A DNA stretch of 37,479 nt from Prevotella brunnea (GCF_008016795.1 NZ_SDIK01000057.1:1-37479); one strand, 5' to 3'. Positions 8,599 to 19,298 are shown, counted from the stretch's first letter. The notes: generated from the letters alone by a model not told the origin. Translations and numbers: made by a program.

Positions 8599-8606
8599 CA
8601 AAGATA
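8599..8606 (-). promoter_or_regulatory. -7 element of the RluA-type operon
   Basis: Read on the minus strand this is TATCTTTG, a perfect TAnnTTTG. It ends four bases before the annotated ATG, so the RNA would begin at or after that ATG. No good -33 TTG is seen at the usual distance. Confidence 0.65.
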
Positions 8607-9041
8607 CGATGTTTCGGAACAAAAAGCCTCGTTTCGTTTGAAAAGTCTTAGTTAATGGTTGTTAATTTCGTGAGAATTTCGAACAATTCACACACCAATC
8701 ATAGGTTGAAAAGAATGTATCGTGCTGCCGGACGGAAGCCAATTTCTTGCTCTTAATTCATATTTTGGTGGGACTTTGAACAGATTTGAATAGGAATAAC
8801 CTTTCTTTGCCTCATATCGAATTTCAATAACATCACAGATGCCGGATGAAACTACAAACTCAGTGCTTCAAGCAACCTTTCCAAAAATATAATCATCGGA
8901 ATGTAATAAAAAATACAATTCCAAATCATCGGTATTCAATCAATCAGAACATCGCAATTATTTTCAAAGGCTTAACAGGAATGAAGTTTTTTAAGGACAT
9001 ACGAAAAGCCCTGATAATCTGCCCCTTACAAACTTCATTTT
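8607..9041 (-). other. non-coding spacer with weak similarity to the long repeat module
   Basis: No credible gene. Read on the minus strand away from array C, the first 45 or so bases match modules A and B in layout: 22 bases after the final AAGCTTTT comes GATTATCA, as in copy A. Further on, patches such as ATATGAATTAAGAGCAAGAA (near 8766-8747) and GAGGCAAAGAAAG resemble module A's GAATTAGAGGCAAGAAGAG. Spacing is longer than in A and B, so this may be a third, degraded or interrupted copy. A 65-codon frame at 8846-9043 is low-complexity and unsupported. Confidence 0.4.
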
Positions 9042-9129
9042 AAAAGCTTAGATATTGCAATCCAAAAGCTTAGCTATTGCGCTCCAAAAGCTTAGCTTTT
9101 AAAAACCAATAGCTAATGAATTGGTTCTC
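9042..9129 (-). repeat. 22-bp tandem array C (four units), upstream of the RluA-type operon
   Basis: Units begin at 9042, 9064, 9086 and 9108. The first three are AAAAGCTTAG followed by ATATTGCAATCC, CTATTGCGCTCC and CTTTTAAAAACC; the fourth (AATAGCTAATGAATTGG) is the diverged variant also seen in array B. Read on the minus strand the spacers become GGAGCGCAA and GGATTGCAA, matching the G[GC]ANTGCAA spacer of array A, so this copy is inverted and faces the minus-strand operon. Confidence 0.85.
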
Positions 9130-9420
9130 ATACTTGCATGGGAAGAATATCTGGATTGGGTTCAGATAGAATAATTGCCGAAATATCATTTGAAAAAGAA
9201 TAAACTTTTGTAATAAATTCTTACTCCAATTCATGCACAACTTTCCTTACTCGATTCGTGTCATCTTCAGCGAAAATTCAATAGAGCGAAACAAAAAATA
9301 ATTCAAGAAAAATGTAGTGAGAAGTCGATACCTTAGCAAACAAGACCGGAAGAGCAAGGGAATCCTTGGGGATTGAACTACATTATACTTGCTTTTAGTG
9401 GATATTCAAAAGATTTGTCG
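9130..9420. other. spacer before the ABC-F gene
   Basis: Nothing recognisable: no frame of useful length, no tRNA-like fold, and no clear match to the long repeat module. It ends at the promoter of the ABC-F gene. Confidence 0.5.
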
Positions 9421-9428
9421 TAACTTTG
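9421..9428 (+). promoter_or_regulatory. -7 element of the ABC-F gene
   Basis: TAACTTTG, a perfect -7 element followed by GC, 31 bases upstream of the ATG at 9460. No convincing TTG is found 19-21 bp upstream. Confidence 0.65.
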
Positions 9429-9453
9429 CAAACAGAAAAAAAATAGGATATAA

Positions 9454-11079
<1,626 letters not shown>

Positions 11080-11158
11080 ACAGGCTGATACCATAAGTAT
11101 CGAGTTTGGCACGTCATTTGCATGATTGTGGATAAATTAAAATAACGAAATCCATACA

Positions 11159-11749
11159 ATGAGTAAAAAGAAAAAAAATATAACAGTAGAAGAAGCCGAA
11201 TTGAACAATAACACAGGATCGGCAGCGGAGGAAACAGCACAAACGAAAGAAACTTCACCCAACGAGTCGCAAGAAGCACTTGAGCAAGATCCCCAAGAAG
11301 AAAAAACGGAAGAAGAAGAAATAAAAGAAAGCATTGAAGAGTGGAAAGAAAAATACATTCGACTCTATGCGGAATTTGAGAATTATAAGAAACGCACCTT
11401 AAAGGAAAAAGCGGAACTAATTCTAAATGGTAGCGAGAAAACAATCGTAGCCATTCTTCCCATCTTAGACGATTTCGAGCGCGCCGTGGCAGACAAAACA
11501 GAAGACGCAGGAGCCATTAAAGAAGGATTTGAACTCATTTTCAAGAAATTCCTCAAGACATTGGAAAATTTGGGGGTGAACAAAATCGAAACAGAAGACA
11601 AAGATTTCAACGTGGACTACCATGAAGCAATCGCAATGGTGCCGGGTGTGGAAAATGAAAAAAAAGGTAAAATAGTGGATTGTGTTCAGACGGGCTACAC
11701 ATTGAACGATAAAGTGATACGCCACTCTAAGGTAGCCGTAGGACAATAA
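11159..11749 (+). CDS. grpE: nucleotide exchange factor GrpE
   Basis: GrpE releases ADP from DnaK during the chaperone cycle. The 196-residue product has an acidic low-complexity N-terminus (about 1-60), a long helix containing [17 protein letters not shown], the conserved [11 protein letters not shown], and a C-terminal beta domain with [11 protein letters not shown] and [18 protein letters not shown], the usual GrpE ending. It lies 14 bp upstream of dnaJ, so both are probably one transcript. dnaK is not in the window. No clear -7 element is seen in the 79 bp after the ABC-F gene, so transcription may come from further upstream. Confidence 0.95.
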   Translation: MSKKKKNITVEEAELNNNTGSAAEETAQTKETSPNESQEALEQDPQEEKTEEEEIKESIEEWKEKYIRLYAEFENYKKRTLKEKAELILNGSEKTIVAILPILDDFERAVADKTEDAGAIKEGFELIFKKFLKTLENLGVNKIETEDKDFNVDYHEAIAMVPGVENEKKGKIVDCVQTGYTLNDKVIRHSKVAVGQ

Positions 11750-11763
11750 TTCGACAAACAACC

Positions 11764-12921
11764 ATGGCAAAAAGAGACTATTACGAAGTACTTGGCGTTG
11801 ATAAAAACGCTTCGGAAAATGAAATAAAAAAGGCATACAGAAGAATAGCTATCAAGTACCATCCGGACAGAAATCCGGATGACCCCAAAGCAGAAGAGAA
11901 ATTCAAAGAAGCCGCGGAAGCTTATAGCGTACTCAATGACCCGCAAAAACGTCAACAATACGATCAGTTCGGATTTGATGGTCCGGGTGGTGGATTTGGC
12001 GGGTTTGGAAATGGAGCCGGTTTCTCTATGGACGATATCTTTTCTATGTTCGGCGATGTTTTTGGAGGCGGTGGAGGCTTCGGAGGCTTCGGAGGATCAA
12101 GAAGTTCACACCAATCACCAAAATATCGCGGTGCTGATCTTAGGTTGAAAGTAAGACTTTCGTTACAGGAGGTTGCTACCGGGGTTACGAAGAAATTTAA
12201 GGTAAGGAAAGATGTAGTTTGCGATCATTGCCACGGAACGGGTGCAGAAAACGGAAGCGTTTCCGAGCAATGCCCGAATTGTCATGGTAGCGGAATGGAG
12301 ATTCGCACTCAACACAGCATCTTCGGTGTCATGCAAACTCAAACGACATGTCACGTCTGTGGTGGAGAAGGGAAAATCATAAAAAACAAATGTTCTCATT
12401 GCCATGGAGATGGCGTTGTAAAAGGTGAGGAAGTTGTGGAAATCAACATTCCCGCAGGTGTCGCTGAAGGCATGGTCGTTAATGTTCCGGGGAAAGGCAA
12501 TGCAGGAAAACGAAATGGAATTACGGGTAACATTCAAGTTTACATAGAAGAGGAGGAAAACACTACTTTTGTTCGCGATGGTCAGAATGTAATCTATAAT
12601 CTTTTATTGGACTTCCCCACGGCAGTATTGGGAGGACAAGTTGATATTCCAACCATTGATGGAACATATGTAAAAATCAAGATAGAACCCGGAACTCAAC
12701 CGGGAAAGACTCTACGCTTACGCGGAAAAGGACTTCCCGCCATACAAGGTTATGGAAACGGTATGGGCGATTTGATTGTACAAATCAGCATCTATGTCCC
12801 CAAAGCACTTTCCCAGTCAGAAAAGAATGCTATAGAAGCGTTCAAAGATAGCGACAACTTCAAAGGGGATACCAATACGAAACGTTCCATTTTTGAAAAC
12901 TTCAAGAAACTATTCAGCTGA
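11764..12921 (+). CDS. dnaJ: chaperone DnaJ (Hsp40, type I)
   Basis: DnaJ delivers unfolded clients to DnaK and stimulates its ATPase. The 385-residue protein is complete: J domain 1-70 with HPD at 33-35; Gly/Phe region about 71-112, unusually rich in GGGFGG runs; a zinc domain of four CxxC pairs at 153-156, 170-173, 196-199 and 210-213 (CxxCHGTG type); and two C-terminal beta-barrel client-binding domains. The start ATG at 11764 is the only sensible one. It follows grpE directly. The next gene, folC, begins 116 bp downstream. Confidence 0.96.
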   Translation: MAKRDYYEVLGVDKNASENEIKKAYRRIAIKYHPDRNPDDPKAEEKFKEAAEAYSVLNDPQKRQQYDQFGFDGPGGGFGGFGNGAGFSMDDIFSMFGDVFGGGGGFGGFGGSRSSHQSPKYRGADLRLKVRLSLQEVATGVTKKFKVRKDVVCDHCHGTGAENGSVSEQCPNCHGSGMEIRTQHSIFGVMQTQTTCHVCGGEGKIIKNKCSHCHGDGVVKGEEVVEINIPAGVAEGMVVNVPGKGNAGKRNGITGNIQVYIEEEENTTFVRDGQNVIYNLLLDFPTAVLGGQVDIPTIDGTYVKIKIEPGTQPGKTLRLRGKGLPAIQGYGNGMGDLIVQISIYVPKALSQSEKNAIEAFKDSDNFKGDTNTKRSIFENFKKLFS

Positions 12922-13037
12922 TAAATAAAAGAGAACGCGTATCAACAAGCCTCGTCTTCAACATCAAATCCGCAGTAAAACAAACATAAACACCTGAAAT
13001 ATAAGTAAGGATTTTTGTCCGAAAATTCTTTAAGATA

Positions 13038-14324
13038 ATGTCTTACGAAGAAACCATCCAATATCTTTTCAACAGCACGCCCGTGTTCGAACAGGTTGGT
13101 GCTTCCGCCTACAAAGAAGGATTGTCAAATACATACGCATTAGACCAATACTTTGGGCATCCACATCAAAATTTTCGTTCCATTCACATTGGAGGGACCA
13201 ACGGTAAAGGCTCTTGCTCGCATACATTGGCCGCTATCTTGCAAGCCGATGGTTACAAAGTGGGACTTTATACGAGTCCACACCTGGTCGATTTTAGGGA
13301 ACGAATAAGAATTAACGGTGAGATGCTTCCCAAGCAATACGTAATTGACTTTGTAGAGAAACACAGAGCTTTTTTTGAACCACTTCATCCTTCTTTCTTC
13401 GAACTGACAACAGCCATGGCATTCAAGTACTTCGCAGAACAAAAGGTTGATTATGCTGTGATAGAAGTTGGACTTGGCGGACGTTTGGATTGTACGAACA
13501 TCATTAATCCACTGCTATCCATTATTACAAACATCTCTTTAGATCACACTCAATTCTTAGGCGACACCTTACCTAAGATTGCCAAAGAAAAAGCGGGAAT
13601 CATAAAACAAGGAACTCCTGTTGTCATTGGTGAAGCAACGGATGAAACTCGCGCTATCTTTGAAGCTAAAGCACAAGAGAAGGATTCGCTCATAGTGTTC
13701 GCAGAAGACATCCCCATGGTAATATCTTCCACCCCGACACCAATGGGTGGAAGAAAGTATGCGACACGTCTCTTTGGAGAATTGGAGGGAGAATTGGGTG
13801 GTGATTATCAAGAGAAGAATACAAACACAGTTTTAACAGCTGTAGCCAATCTTTATAACGCGCATGTTATCAAACACGTGGAGAGCATCTCAAAAGGACT
13901 TTCCAATGTTTGTGAATTAACCGGATTAATGGGAAGATGGCAGAAAACGCATACACATCCCACTGTCATTTGCGATACAGGACATAATGAAGCAGGATGG
14001 CTATACTTATCGAAGCAAATCAAAAATCAGCAATGTAAGAATTTGCGTATCGTGTTTGGCATGGTAGATGATAAAGACATGAACAAGGTGATGTCGCTTC
14101 TGCCGAGCAACGCATCCTATTATTGGACTCAGCCAAATACAAAGAGAGCTTTCCCGGTGGAAAAAGTAGCCGAGACCGGGAAAAAATATGGTCTTATCGG
14201 AAAAAACTACAAAAGTGTTGCCGCCGCTTATCGAGAAGCACTGACCGATGCTGATGAAAACGACTTCCTTTTCGTAGGAGGGTCGAGCTATGTCGTGGCA
14301 GATTTACTAAGTACAATAAGATAA
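13038..14324 (+). CDS. folC: bifunctional folylpolyglutamate / dihydrofolate synthase
   Basis: A Mur-ligase-family ATP-dependent enzyme that adds glutamate to folates, and in many bacteria also to dihydropteroate. The 428-residue product shows P-loop GTNGKGS at 53-59, SPHL and DFRERIRING in the folate-binding region, EVGLGGRLDCTN, and SLDHTQFLGDTL with the usual metal and ATP contacts. Length and order match the family. The frame is uninterrupted from the ATG at 13038. Orientation is the same as dnaJ, but the 116-bp spacer leaves room for a promoter; none matches the consensus well. Confidence 0.93.
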   Translation: MSYEETIQYLFNSTPVFEQVGASAYKEGLSNTYALDQYFGHPHQNFRSIHIGGTNGKGSCSHTLAAILQADGYKVGLYTSPHLVDFRERIRINGEMLPKQYVIDFVEKHRAFFEPLHPSFFELTTAMAFKYFAEQKVDYAVIEVGLGGRLDCTNIINPLLSIITNISLDHTQFLGDTLPKIAKEKAGIIKQGTPVVIGEATDETRAIFEAKAQEKDSLIVFAEDIPMVISSTPTPMGGRKYATRLFGELEGELGGDYQEKNTNTVLTAVANLYNAHVIKHVESISKGLSNVCELTGLMGRWQKTHTHPTVICDTGHNEAGWLYLSKQIKNQQCKNLRIVFGMVDDKDMNKVMSLLPSNASYYWTQPNTKRAFPVEKVAETGKKYGLIGKNYKSVAAAYREALTDADENDFLFVGGSSYVVADLLSTIR

Positions 14325-14379
14325 TATAAACGCTTATTCGTTTTTAACAAACGTTTAGTATCCTTTCTTGCGCTTTAAC

Positions 14380-14410
14380 TTGTATTTTTCATTTATTTTT
14401 AGTTCCTTTG
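14380..14410 (+). promoter_or_regulatory. possible promoter of the sugar transporter gene
   Basis: TTG at 14380-14382, a 20-bp spacer, then TTCCTTTG at 14403-14410. The -7 box differs from TAnnTTTG by one base, but the spacing is ideal. It would give a leader of about 110 bases. Confidence 0.4.
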
Positions 14411-14455
14411 CAAGAAATTGATTTAGTTTCAAATGTATTAGACACTGTAACTTTT

Positions 14456-14509
14456 TCAAAAAAAGATGTTAGGAATTGACATGCCGCAATCAAAGCATCT
14501 TCTTTTTGA
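14456..14509 (+). other. leader hairpin before the sugar transporter gene
   Basis: TCAAAAAAAGATG (14456-14468) pairs with CATCTTCTTTTTGA (14496-14509) with one bulged base, giving a stem of about 13 bp around a 27-base loop. The right arm is pyrimidine-rich. It could be a regulatory leader structure or a weak terminator for folC read-through; the sequence alone does not decide. Confidence 0.4.
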
Positions 14510-14531
14510 TTCATTATAAACCAACGATGAA

Positions 14532-15851
14532 ATGAGAATGAATAATACCAGACAAGATGGAAGCATTATTGCCATCATCACAATGATGTTCCTCTATGCA
14601 ATGATTTCTTTTGTAACAAATCTTGCCGCTCCAATCGGAGTAATTTGGAAAAGTGCGTTCGGTGGTGAAAGTGCCAATACCGTTGGAATGTTGGGCAATG
14701 CCATGAACTTTTTGGCTTACCTCTTCATGGGTATTCCCGCAGGGAAAATGTTAAGTCGTATTGGTTATAAAAGAACTGCTTTACTTGGTATCGGCATTGG
14801 CTTTATGGGCGTCTTGACTCAATTCGCATCAGGTTTCTTTACCGATTCAAGAATGACAGGTTTCGTGATATATTTAACAGGAGCTTTCATTTCCGGTTTT
14901 TGCGTTTGTATGCTGAACACTGTTGTCAATCCGATGTTGAATCTCCTTGGAGGTGGAGGCAACAGAGGAAATCAATTAAACATGATTGGTGGAACGTTAA
15001 ATTCACTTGCAGGCACATTAACTCCACTTTTCGTAGGTGCACTGATAGGTCAAGTAACAAAGAACACCTCAATGATAGACGTTAATCCTGTGCTTTATAT
15101 TGCCATGGGCGTATTTGCCACAGCGTTTGTTATCTTGAGTTTTGTCCCCATACAAGACCCAAAGATTGGTAAAACAGACGCAAAGACGGTGTTTGAGCAC
15201 TCACCTTGGGCTTTCCGTCATTTTGTTTTAGGCGTCATTGCTATCTTTGTTTATGTAGGAGTGGAAGTAGGCGTACCCGGTACAATGATTTATTATTTGT
15301 CTGATGTTACCCCAAATGGTGGTGGACTCAATCCACAAACGGCAACAGCAATAGCAGGTTCGGTTGCCGCCACTTATTGGTTTCTGATGTTAATCGGACG
15401 CTTTTGCACCGGCTTTATCGCTGATAAGATTTCAAGTCGCACCTTGATGGTTTGTACCACAATACTTGCCATGACATTCATCATCATCGCAATGTTCTTA
15501 GGGAAAAGTTCATCCGTATCGATGCCGGTATTTACGGGGTCATCGTTCAACATGGTTACGGTTCCCATTTGTGCGCTCTTCTTGGTACTCTGCGGTCTTT
15601 GCACAAGCGTAATGTGGGCATGTATCTTCAACCTCGCAACGGAAGGACTTGGCAAATACACAGCATCCGCTTCCGGAATATTCATGATGATGGTCGTAGG
15701 TGGAGGGCTTTTCCCACTCCTTCAAAATTTCGTGGCAGACAAAGCCGGATATTTAATCTCGTATATAGTTCCCTTGATAGCTGTTGGATACATGTGTTTC
15801 TATGCGCTTATAGGCAGCAAAAATGTTAACAAAGATATTCCAACAGCATAA
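14532..15851 (+). CDS. FHS-family sugar/H+ symporter (MFS)
   Basis: A 439-residue major facilitator superfamily protein with about 12 hydrophobic helices. It resembles the fucose/glucose/galactose (FHS) permease family: the early segment with NFLAYLFMGIPAGKMLSRIGYKRTALLG carries the loop 2-3 motif, and CVCMLNTVVNPMLNLLGG is a typical FHS helix-5 sequence with the NP pair. A glucose/galactose-type substrate is likely, but cannot be read from sequence. The start may be M1 (14532) or M3 (14538). It appears to be a single-gene unit, preceded by a long leader with a hairpin and followed by another hairpin at 15875-15904. Confidence 0.85.
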   Translation: MRMNNTRQDGSIIAIITMMFLYAMISFVTNLAAPIGVIWKSAFGGESANTVGMLGNAMNFLAYLFMGIPAGKMLSRIGYKRTALLGIGIGFMGVLTQFASGFFTDSRMTGFVIYLTGAFISGFCVCMLNTVVNPMLNLLGGGGNRGNQLNMIGGTLNSLAGTLTPLFVGALIGQVTKNTSMIDVNPVLYIAMGVFATAFVILSFVPIQDPKIGKTDAKTVFEHSPWAFRHFVLGVIAIFVYVGVEVGVPGTMIYYLSDVTPNGGGLNPQTATAIAGSVAATYWFLMLIGRFCTGFIADKISSRTLMVCTTILAMTFIIIAMFLGKSSSVSMPVFTGSSFNMVTVPICALFLVLCGLCTSVMWACIFNLATEGLGKYTASASGIFMMMVVGGGLFPLLQNFVADKAGYLISYIVPLIAVGYMCFYALIGSKNVNKDIPTA

Positions 15852-15874
15852 AATAAAAATAAAATACCACTTGA

Positions 15875-15904
15875 TATGGGCAGCCCCTACAAGGGTTGCC
15901 TATA
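15875..15904 (+). terminator. strong hairpin after the sugar transporter gene
   Basis: TATGGGCAGCCC (15875-15886) and GGGTTGCCTATA (15893-15904) form a 12-bp stem including two G-U pairs, with loop CTACAA. No U-run follows, so it is either an atypical terminator or an mRNA 3'-end structure. It begins 24 bases after the stop codon. Confidence 0.5.
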
Positions 15905-16188
15905 CCGCATGAAGTAACTATAAATAAACTCTAATCAATCATTAGAAACCACTTTAGTCCTTTTTTCTAATGACCTCCTGTAGAAATATTCAATTATAGA
16001 TGTTTGTTATTCAGCAATTTACCAACTAAAAACCATACGCAATGAACTCATATCAATACCTGCCTGTCCGGGCAAAACAAAAGACAAACATATTCTTTAT
16101 TTGACCGGGGCATTGAAAACGCGAAAAATCCTTCCCACCGATATGAGAAAAGTTCAACAATGTCCTAAATTTTCTTCATCTATCTGCC
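15905..16188. other. spacer before array B
   Basis: AT-rich sequence without a plausible frame, RNA fold or repeat. It ends where the 22-bp units begin. Confidence 0.5.
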
Positions 16189-16276
16189 TAAAGCTTACCT
16201 TTTGCTTTCCAAAAGGTAAGCTTTTGCAATGTAAAAGGTCATGAATTGGAGTGCAAAAGCTAAGCTTTTAAATATC
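16189..16276 (+). repeat. 22-bp tandem array B (four units), upstream of tkt
   Basis: Units begin at 16189, 16211, 16233 and 16255. Unit 1 has AAAGCTTACCTTTTGC, unit 2 AAAAGGTAAGCTTTTGC, unit 3 is the diverged variant (AAAAGGTCATGAATTGG), and unit 4 ends the array with AAAAGCTAAGCTTTTAAA. About 25 bases around unit 4, starting GGAGTGCAAAAGC, are identical to array A, which fixes the same plus orientation, here facing tkt. Confidence 0.9.
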
Positions 16277-16616
16277 AACTAATATCATCTTGATTATCAA
16301 TAGGTTACAAGACGTGTCCCGGGCGTAGTTTTTGTAATATAATTTCGTGGTGATGTCGGGTCGAATGTGCGCTATCAAGTATCTGTTTGTCATCATCTGA
16401 ATACGAATTGGAGACATGAAAGGATTGATGCTATCCGGCATTGGAACAAAATACGTCAAGTGTTCATGACTTGATACGACCTTGCGCGAGGTTTCCACAA
16501 AATCATTCAGGACGCGCTATTGGGAAAAGATAAAGAAGTTCTCACTGCCATACGACACCGAGAAATCCTAACGACCGATTGGGGATAAAAGAAACAGGGG
16601 TAAAACAACAACTTTG
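16277..16616 (+). repeat. long module of repeat element, copy B
   Basis: Homologous to 204-542 (copy A) with the same order of shared blocks. It ends with CAACTTTGCG, the counterpart of the uvrB -7 box but with C in place of the first T. A 76-codon minus-strand frame at 16268-16498 exists only in this copy; the same strand of copy A has stops, so it is not a conserved gene. The real tkt promoter lies about 120 bp further on. Confidence 0.75.
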
Positions 16617-16712
16617 CGACTACAAAATACAGATACATTCTAACATCATGAGTTGAGAGAACAGAAAGAATTAGATATTATTAAAAAGGCAAACTAAATT
16701 GTATCATTTTAT

Positions 16713-16743
16713 TTTGGTTTCTCCCAATTTATTGTTATATTTG
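16713..16743 (+). promoter_or_regulatory. tkt promoter
   Basis: TTTG at 16713-16716, exactly 19 bp, then TATATTTG at 16736-16743. Both elements match the Bacteroidota sigma-ABfr consensus. The -7 box lies 33 bases before the tkt ATG. Confidence 0.8.
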
Positions 16744-16776
16744 CAAGTGCAACAAAAAACAATCTAAAATAAGAGA

Positions 16777-18795
16777 ATGAACAATAAAGAAACTATGAAC
16801 CGCGTAGCGGACAACATTAGGATTCTATCAGTATCGATGGTGGAAAAGGCTAAATCGGGACATCCCGGAGGAGCTATGGGAGGTGCCGATTTTATTAATG
16901 TACTTTTCTCCGAATATCTTGTTTATGATCCCTCAAACCCGGAATGGACAGGAAGAGACCGCTTCTTTCTTGATCCCGGGCACATGTCTCCGATGCTCTA
17001 TTCGGCGCTGGCACTACAAGGCAAATTTACAATAGAAGAATTGAAACAATTTCGCCAATGGGGGGCACCGACACCCGGACATCCGGAACGAGATATAAAA
17101 CGCGGAATAGAAAACACTTCCGGTCCATTGGGACAAGGACACAGTTTCGCAGCTGGAGCAGCTATTGCAGAGAAGTTCTTAGAAGCACGATTGGGCAAGG
17201 AGGTGATGCAACATAAGATTTACGCATACATCTCAGATGGAGGCATACAAGAAGAAGTATCGCAAGGCGTAGGACGCATTGCAGGAAACTTAGGATTGAA
17301 CAACCTCATCATGTTCTATGATTCTAATGATATCCAACTTTCCACGGAATGTGGTGTTGTAATGAACGAAGACACCGCTGCAAAATATAAGGCATGGGGA
17401 TGGAACGTCATTACTTGCAACGGAAATGATGCAGATGAAATCCGCAAAGCGTTGAACGTAGCCATAGCTGAGCAACATCGCCCTACCCTCATCATCGGGA
17501 AAACGATCATGGGAAAAGGTGCATTGCAAGAGGATGGTTCAAGTTATGAGCATAGTATAAAAACACACGGCTCACCATTAGGTGGGGATGCGTATGTGAA
17601 GACCGTTAAAAATCTTGGTGGAGATCCGGAAAATCCATTTGTTATCTTCCCGGAAACACAAGAACTCTACGCAAAGCGCAAGAAAGAGTTGCAAAAAATT
17701 GTAACCGAGAGAAAAGCGCAAGAAGAAGCATGGGCAAAAGCCAATCCCGAAAAGGCAGAATTGCTAAAGACTTGGTTCAGCGACAAAGCACCAAAAATAG
17801 ATTGGTCGAAAATCAATCAAAAGCCGGACATTGCCACGCGCGCAGCCAGTTCAGCATGTTTGGGACTCTTGGCAGAACAAGTTCCGAACATGATATGCTC
17901 ATCTGCAGACCTTTCCAACTCCGATAAGACAGACGGTTTCTTGAAAAAGACAAAGAGTCTTGTAAAAGGTGATTTTTCCGGAGCTTTTTTTCAGGCCGGT
18001 GTTAGCGAATTGACCATGGCATGTATGTGCATTGGTATGATGCTCCATGGTGGAGTCATCGCAGCGATGGGCACATTCTTTGTATTCTCAGATTACATGA
18101 AACCCGCCGTTCGCATGGCAGCTCTAATGAAAACTCCCGTAAAGTTCATTTGGAGCCACGATGCGTTCCGTGTTGGAGAAGATGGTCCTACTCACGAACC
18201 CGTTGAACAAGAGGCACAAATCCGCTTAATGGAGAAACTTCAAAATCATTCGGGTGAAGATTCCGTACGAGTATTCAGACCTGCAGACGCAGAGGAAACC
18301 ACTGTTTGTTGGCAAATGGCAATGGAGAACATGAATACTCCCACCGCATTAATATTCTCACGACAAAATATAAAGAACCTACCGGTCGGAAACGATTATT
18401 CATCAGCACGCAAAGGCGCGTATATCGTAAAAGATTCGGACAAGGATTACGATGTTGTCATGGTGGCAAGCGGATCTGAGGTGTCATCATGTATCGCCGC
18501 CGCAAATCTTTTAAAAGCCGACAATATTAAGGTACGTGTTGTCAGTGCTCCCTCTGAGGGTCTTTTCCGCAGACAGCCGAAAGCCTACCAAACCGAAGTA
18601 CTCCCAAAAGACGCAAAGATATTCGGTTTGACAGCGGGCTTACCCATCACGTTACAAGGTTTGGTGGGAGCGAATGGGAAAGTTTATGGACTGAACAGCT
18701 TTGGCTTTTCCGCGCCTTACAAGGTACTTGACGAAAAACTCGGTTTCACGGCTGAGAATATTTACAAAGAAGTAAAAGAATTTATAGAACAATAG
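16777..18795 (+). CDS. tkt: transketolase
   Basis: Thiamine-diphosphate enzyme moving two-carbon ketol units between pentose- and hexose-phosphates in the non-oxidative pentose phosphate pathway. The 672 residues have full family length. Visible landmarks are SGHPGG (27-32) with H29, the ThDP/Mg motif beginning SDGGIQEE (153-160) and closing with YDSNDIQL (181-188), and the pyrimidine domain (about 355-530) with GVSELTMACMCIGM and SHDAFRVGEDGPTHEPVEQ. SDGG replaces the more common GDG, as I recall for Bacteroidota enzymes. It is followed by rpiB in the same direction with an intercistronic hairpin, so the two pathway steps are probably co-transcribed. Confidence 0.97.
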   Translation: MNNKETMNRVADNIRILSVSMVEKAKSGHPGGAMGGADFINVLFSEYLVYDPSNPEWTGRDRFFLDPGHMSPMLYSALALQGKFTIEELKQFRQWGAPTPGHPERDIKRGIENTSGPLGQGHSFAAGAAIAEKFLEARLGKEVMQHKIYAYISDGGIQEEVSQGVGRIAGNLGLNNLIMFYDSNDIQLSTECGVVMNEDTAAKYKAWGWNVITCNGNDADEIRKALNVAIAEQHRPTLIIGKTIMGKGALQEDGSSYEHSIKTHGSPLGGDAYVKTVKNLGGDPENPFVIFPETQELYAKRKKELQKIVTERKAQEEAWAKANPEKAELLKTWFSDKAPKIDWSKINQKPDIATRAASSACLGLLAEQVPNMICSSADLSNSDKTDGFLKKTKSLVKGDFSGAFFQAGVSELTMACMCIGMMLHGGVIAAMGTFFVFSDYMKPAVRMAALMKTPVKFIWSHDAFRVGEDGPTHEPVEQEAQIRLMEKLQNHSGEDSVRVFRPADAEETTVCWQMAMENMNTPTALIFSRQNIKNLPVGNDYSSARKGAYIVKDSDKDYDVVMVASGSEVSSCIAAANLLKADNIKVRVVSAPSEGLFRRQPKAYQTEVLPKDAKIFGLTAGLPITLQGLVGANGKVYGLNSFGFSAPYKVLDEKLGFTAENIYKEVKEFIEQ

Positions 18796-18803
18796 TTTAA
18801 CCG

Positions 18804-18834
18804 GAATCCTTGACCCATAGCGAGTCAGGGATTC
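18804..18834 (+). promoter_or_regulatory. intercistronic hairpin between tkt and rpiB
   Basis: GAATCCTTGAC (18804-18814) and GTCAGGGATTC (18824-18834) form an 11-bp stem with one G-U pair and a 9-base loop. There is no U-run, so full termination is unlikely. A structure like this could stop 3' exonucleases and raise tkt mRNA over rpiB mRNA. Confidence 0.55.
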
Positions 18835-18851
18835 ATAATACCTAAACGCTT

Positions 18852-19298
18852 ATGGAAATTAAAACAGTAGGAGTAGCTTGCGACCACGCCGGCTTTCCAT
18901 TGAAGCAATTTGTTATTCAGTATCTTGAGGCTCACAAATATCCCTATAAGGATTTTGGTTGTAATAGTGATTTAAGTTGCGATTATCCCGATTACGCTCA
19001 TCCATTGGCAGACGCCATCGTAAAAGAAGAGGTTTATCCGGCAATTGCCATCTGTGGAAGTGGAGAGGGAATGACCATCACACTGAACAGGCACAAAGGT
19101 GTTCGTGCGGGTTTGGCATGGAACAAGGATGTAGCAGGTCTTATTCGCCAGCATAACGATGCGAACGTATTGGTAATGCCGGGCAGGTTTGTAGATAACA
19201 AAACGGCAGAGAAAATCATGGACGAATTCTTCAAAGCCAGCTTTGAAGGCGCACGCCATGAGCGCAGAGTTAGAAAAATTGAAGAAGAAGCTGAATAA
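18852..19298 (+). CDS. rpiB: ribose-5-phosphate isomerase B
   Basis: RpiB/LacAB-family isomerase interconverting ribose-5-phosphate and ribulose-5-phosphate, which supplies transketolase substrates. The 148-residue length is typical. Motifs include DHAG (11-14) at the phosphate site, YPDYAHPLA, the active-site loop CGSGEGM with C68, NRHKGVRAGLAW, and H101 in RQHNDANVLVMPGR. Its place 56 bp after tkt fits one metabolic operon. It ends at a strong bidirectional terminator shared with the convergent pyruvate kinase gene. Confidence 0.95.
   Translation: MEIKTVGVACDHAGFPLKQFVIQYLEAHKYPYKDFGCNSDLSCDYPDYAHPLADAIVKEEVYPAIAICGSGEGMTITLNRHKGVRAGLAWNKDVAGLIRQHNDANVLVMPGRFVDNKTAEKIMDEFFKASFEGARHERRVRKIEEEAE

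Noticed and set aside
8846..9043. 65-codon frame between rluA-type and ABC-F genes
   Set aside because: No recognisable domain, no promoter or overlap support, and it runs into the repeat array.
14326..14346. Intrinsic terminator after folC (AAACG/CGTTT with T-run)
   Set aside because: The stem is only 5 bp of A/T-rich sequence; too weak to call.
16268..16498. 76-codon minus-strand frame in module B
   Set aside because: The aligned strand of module A has stop codons, the substitutions show no codon pattern, and no motif is recognised.
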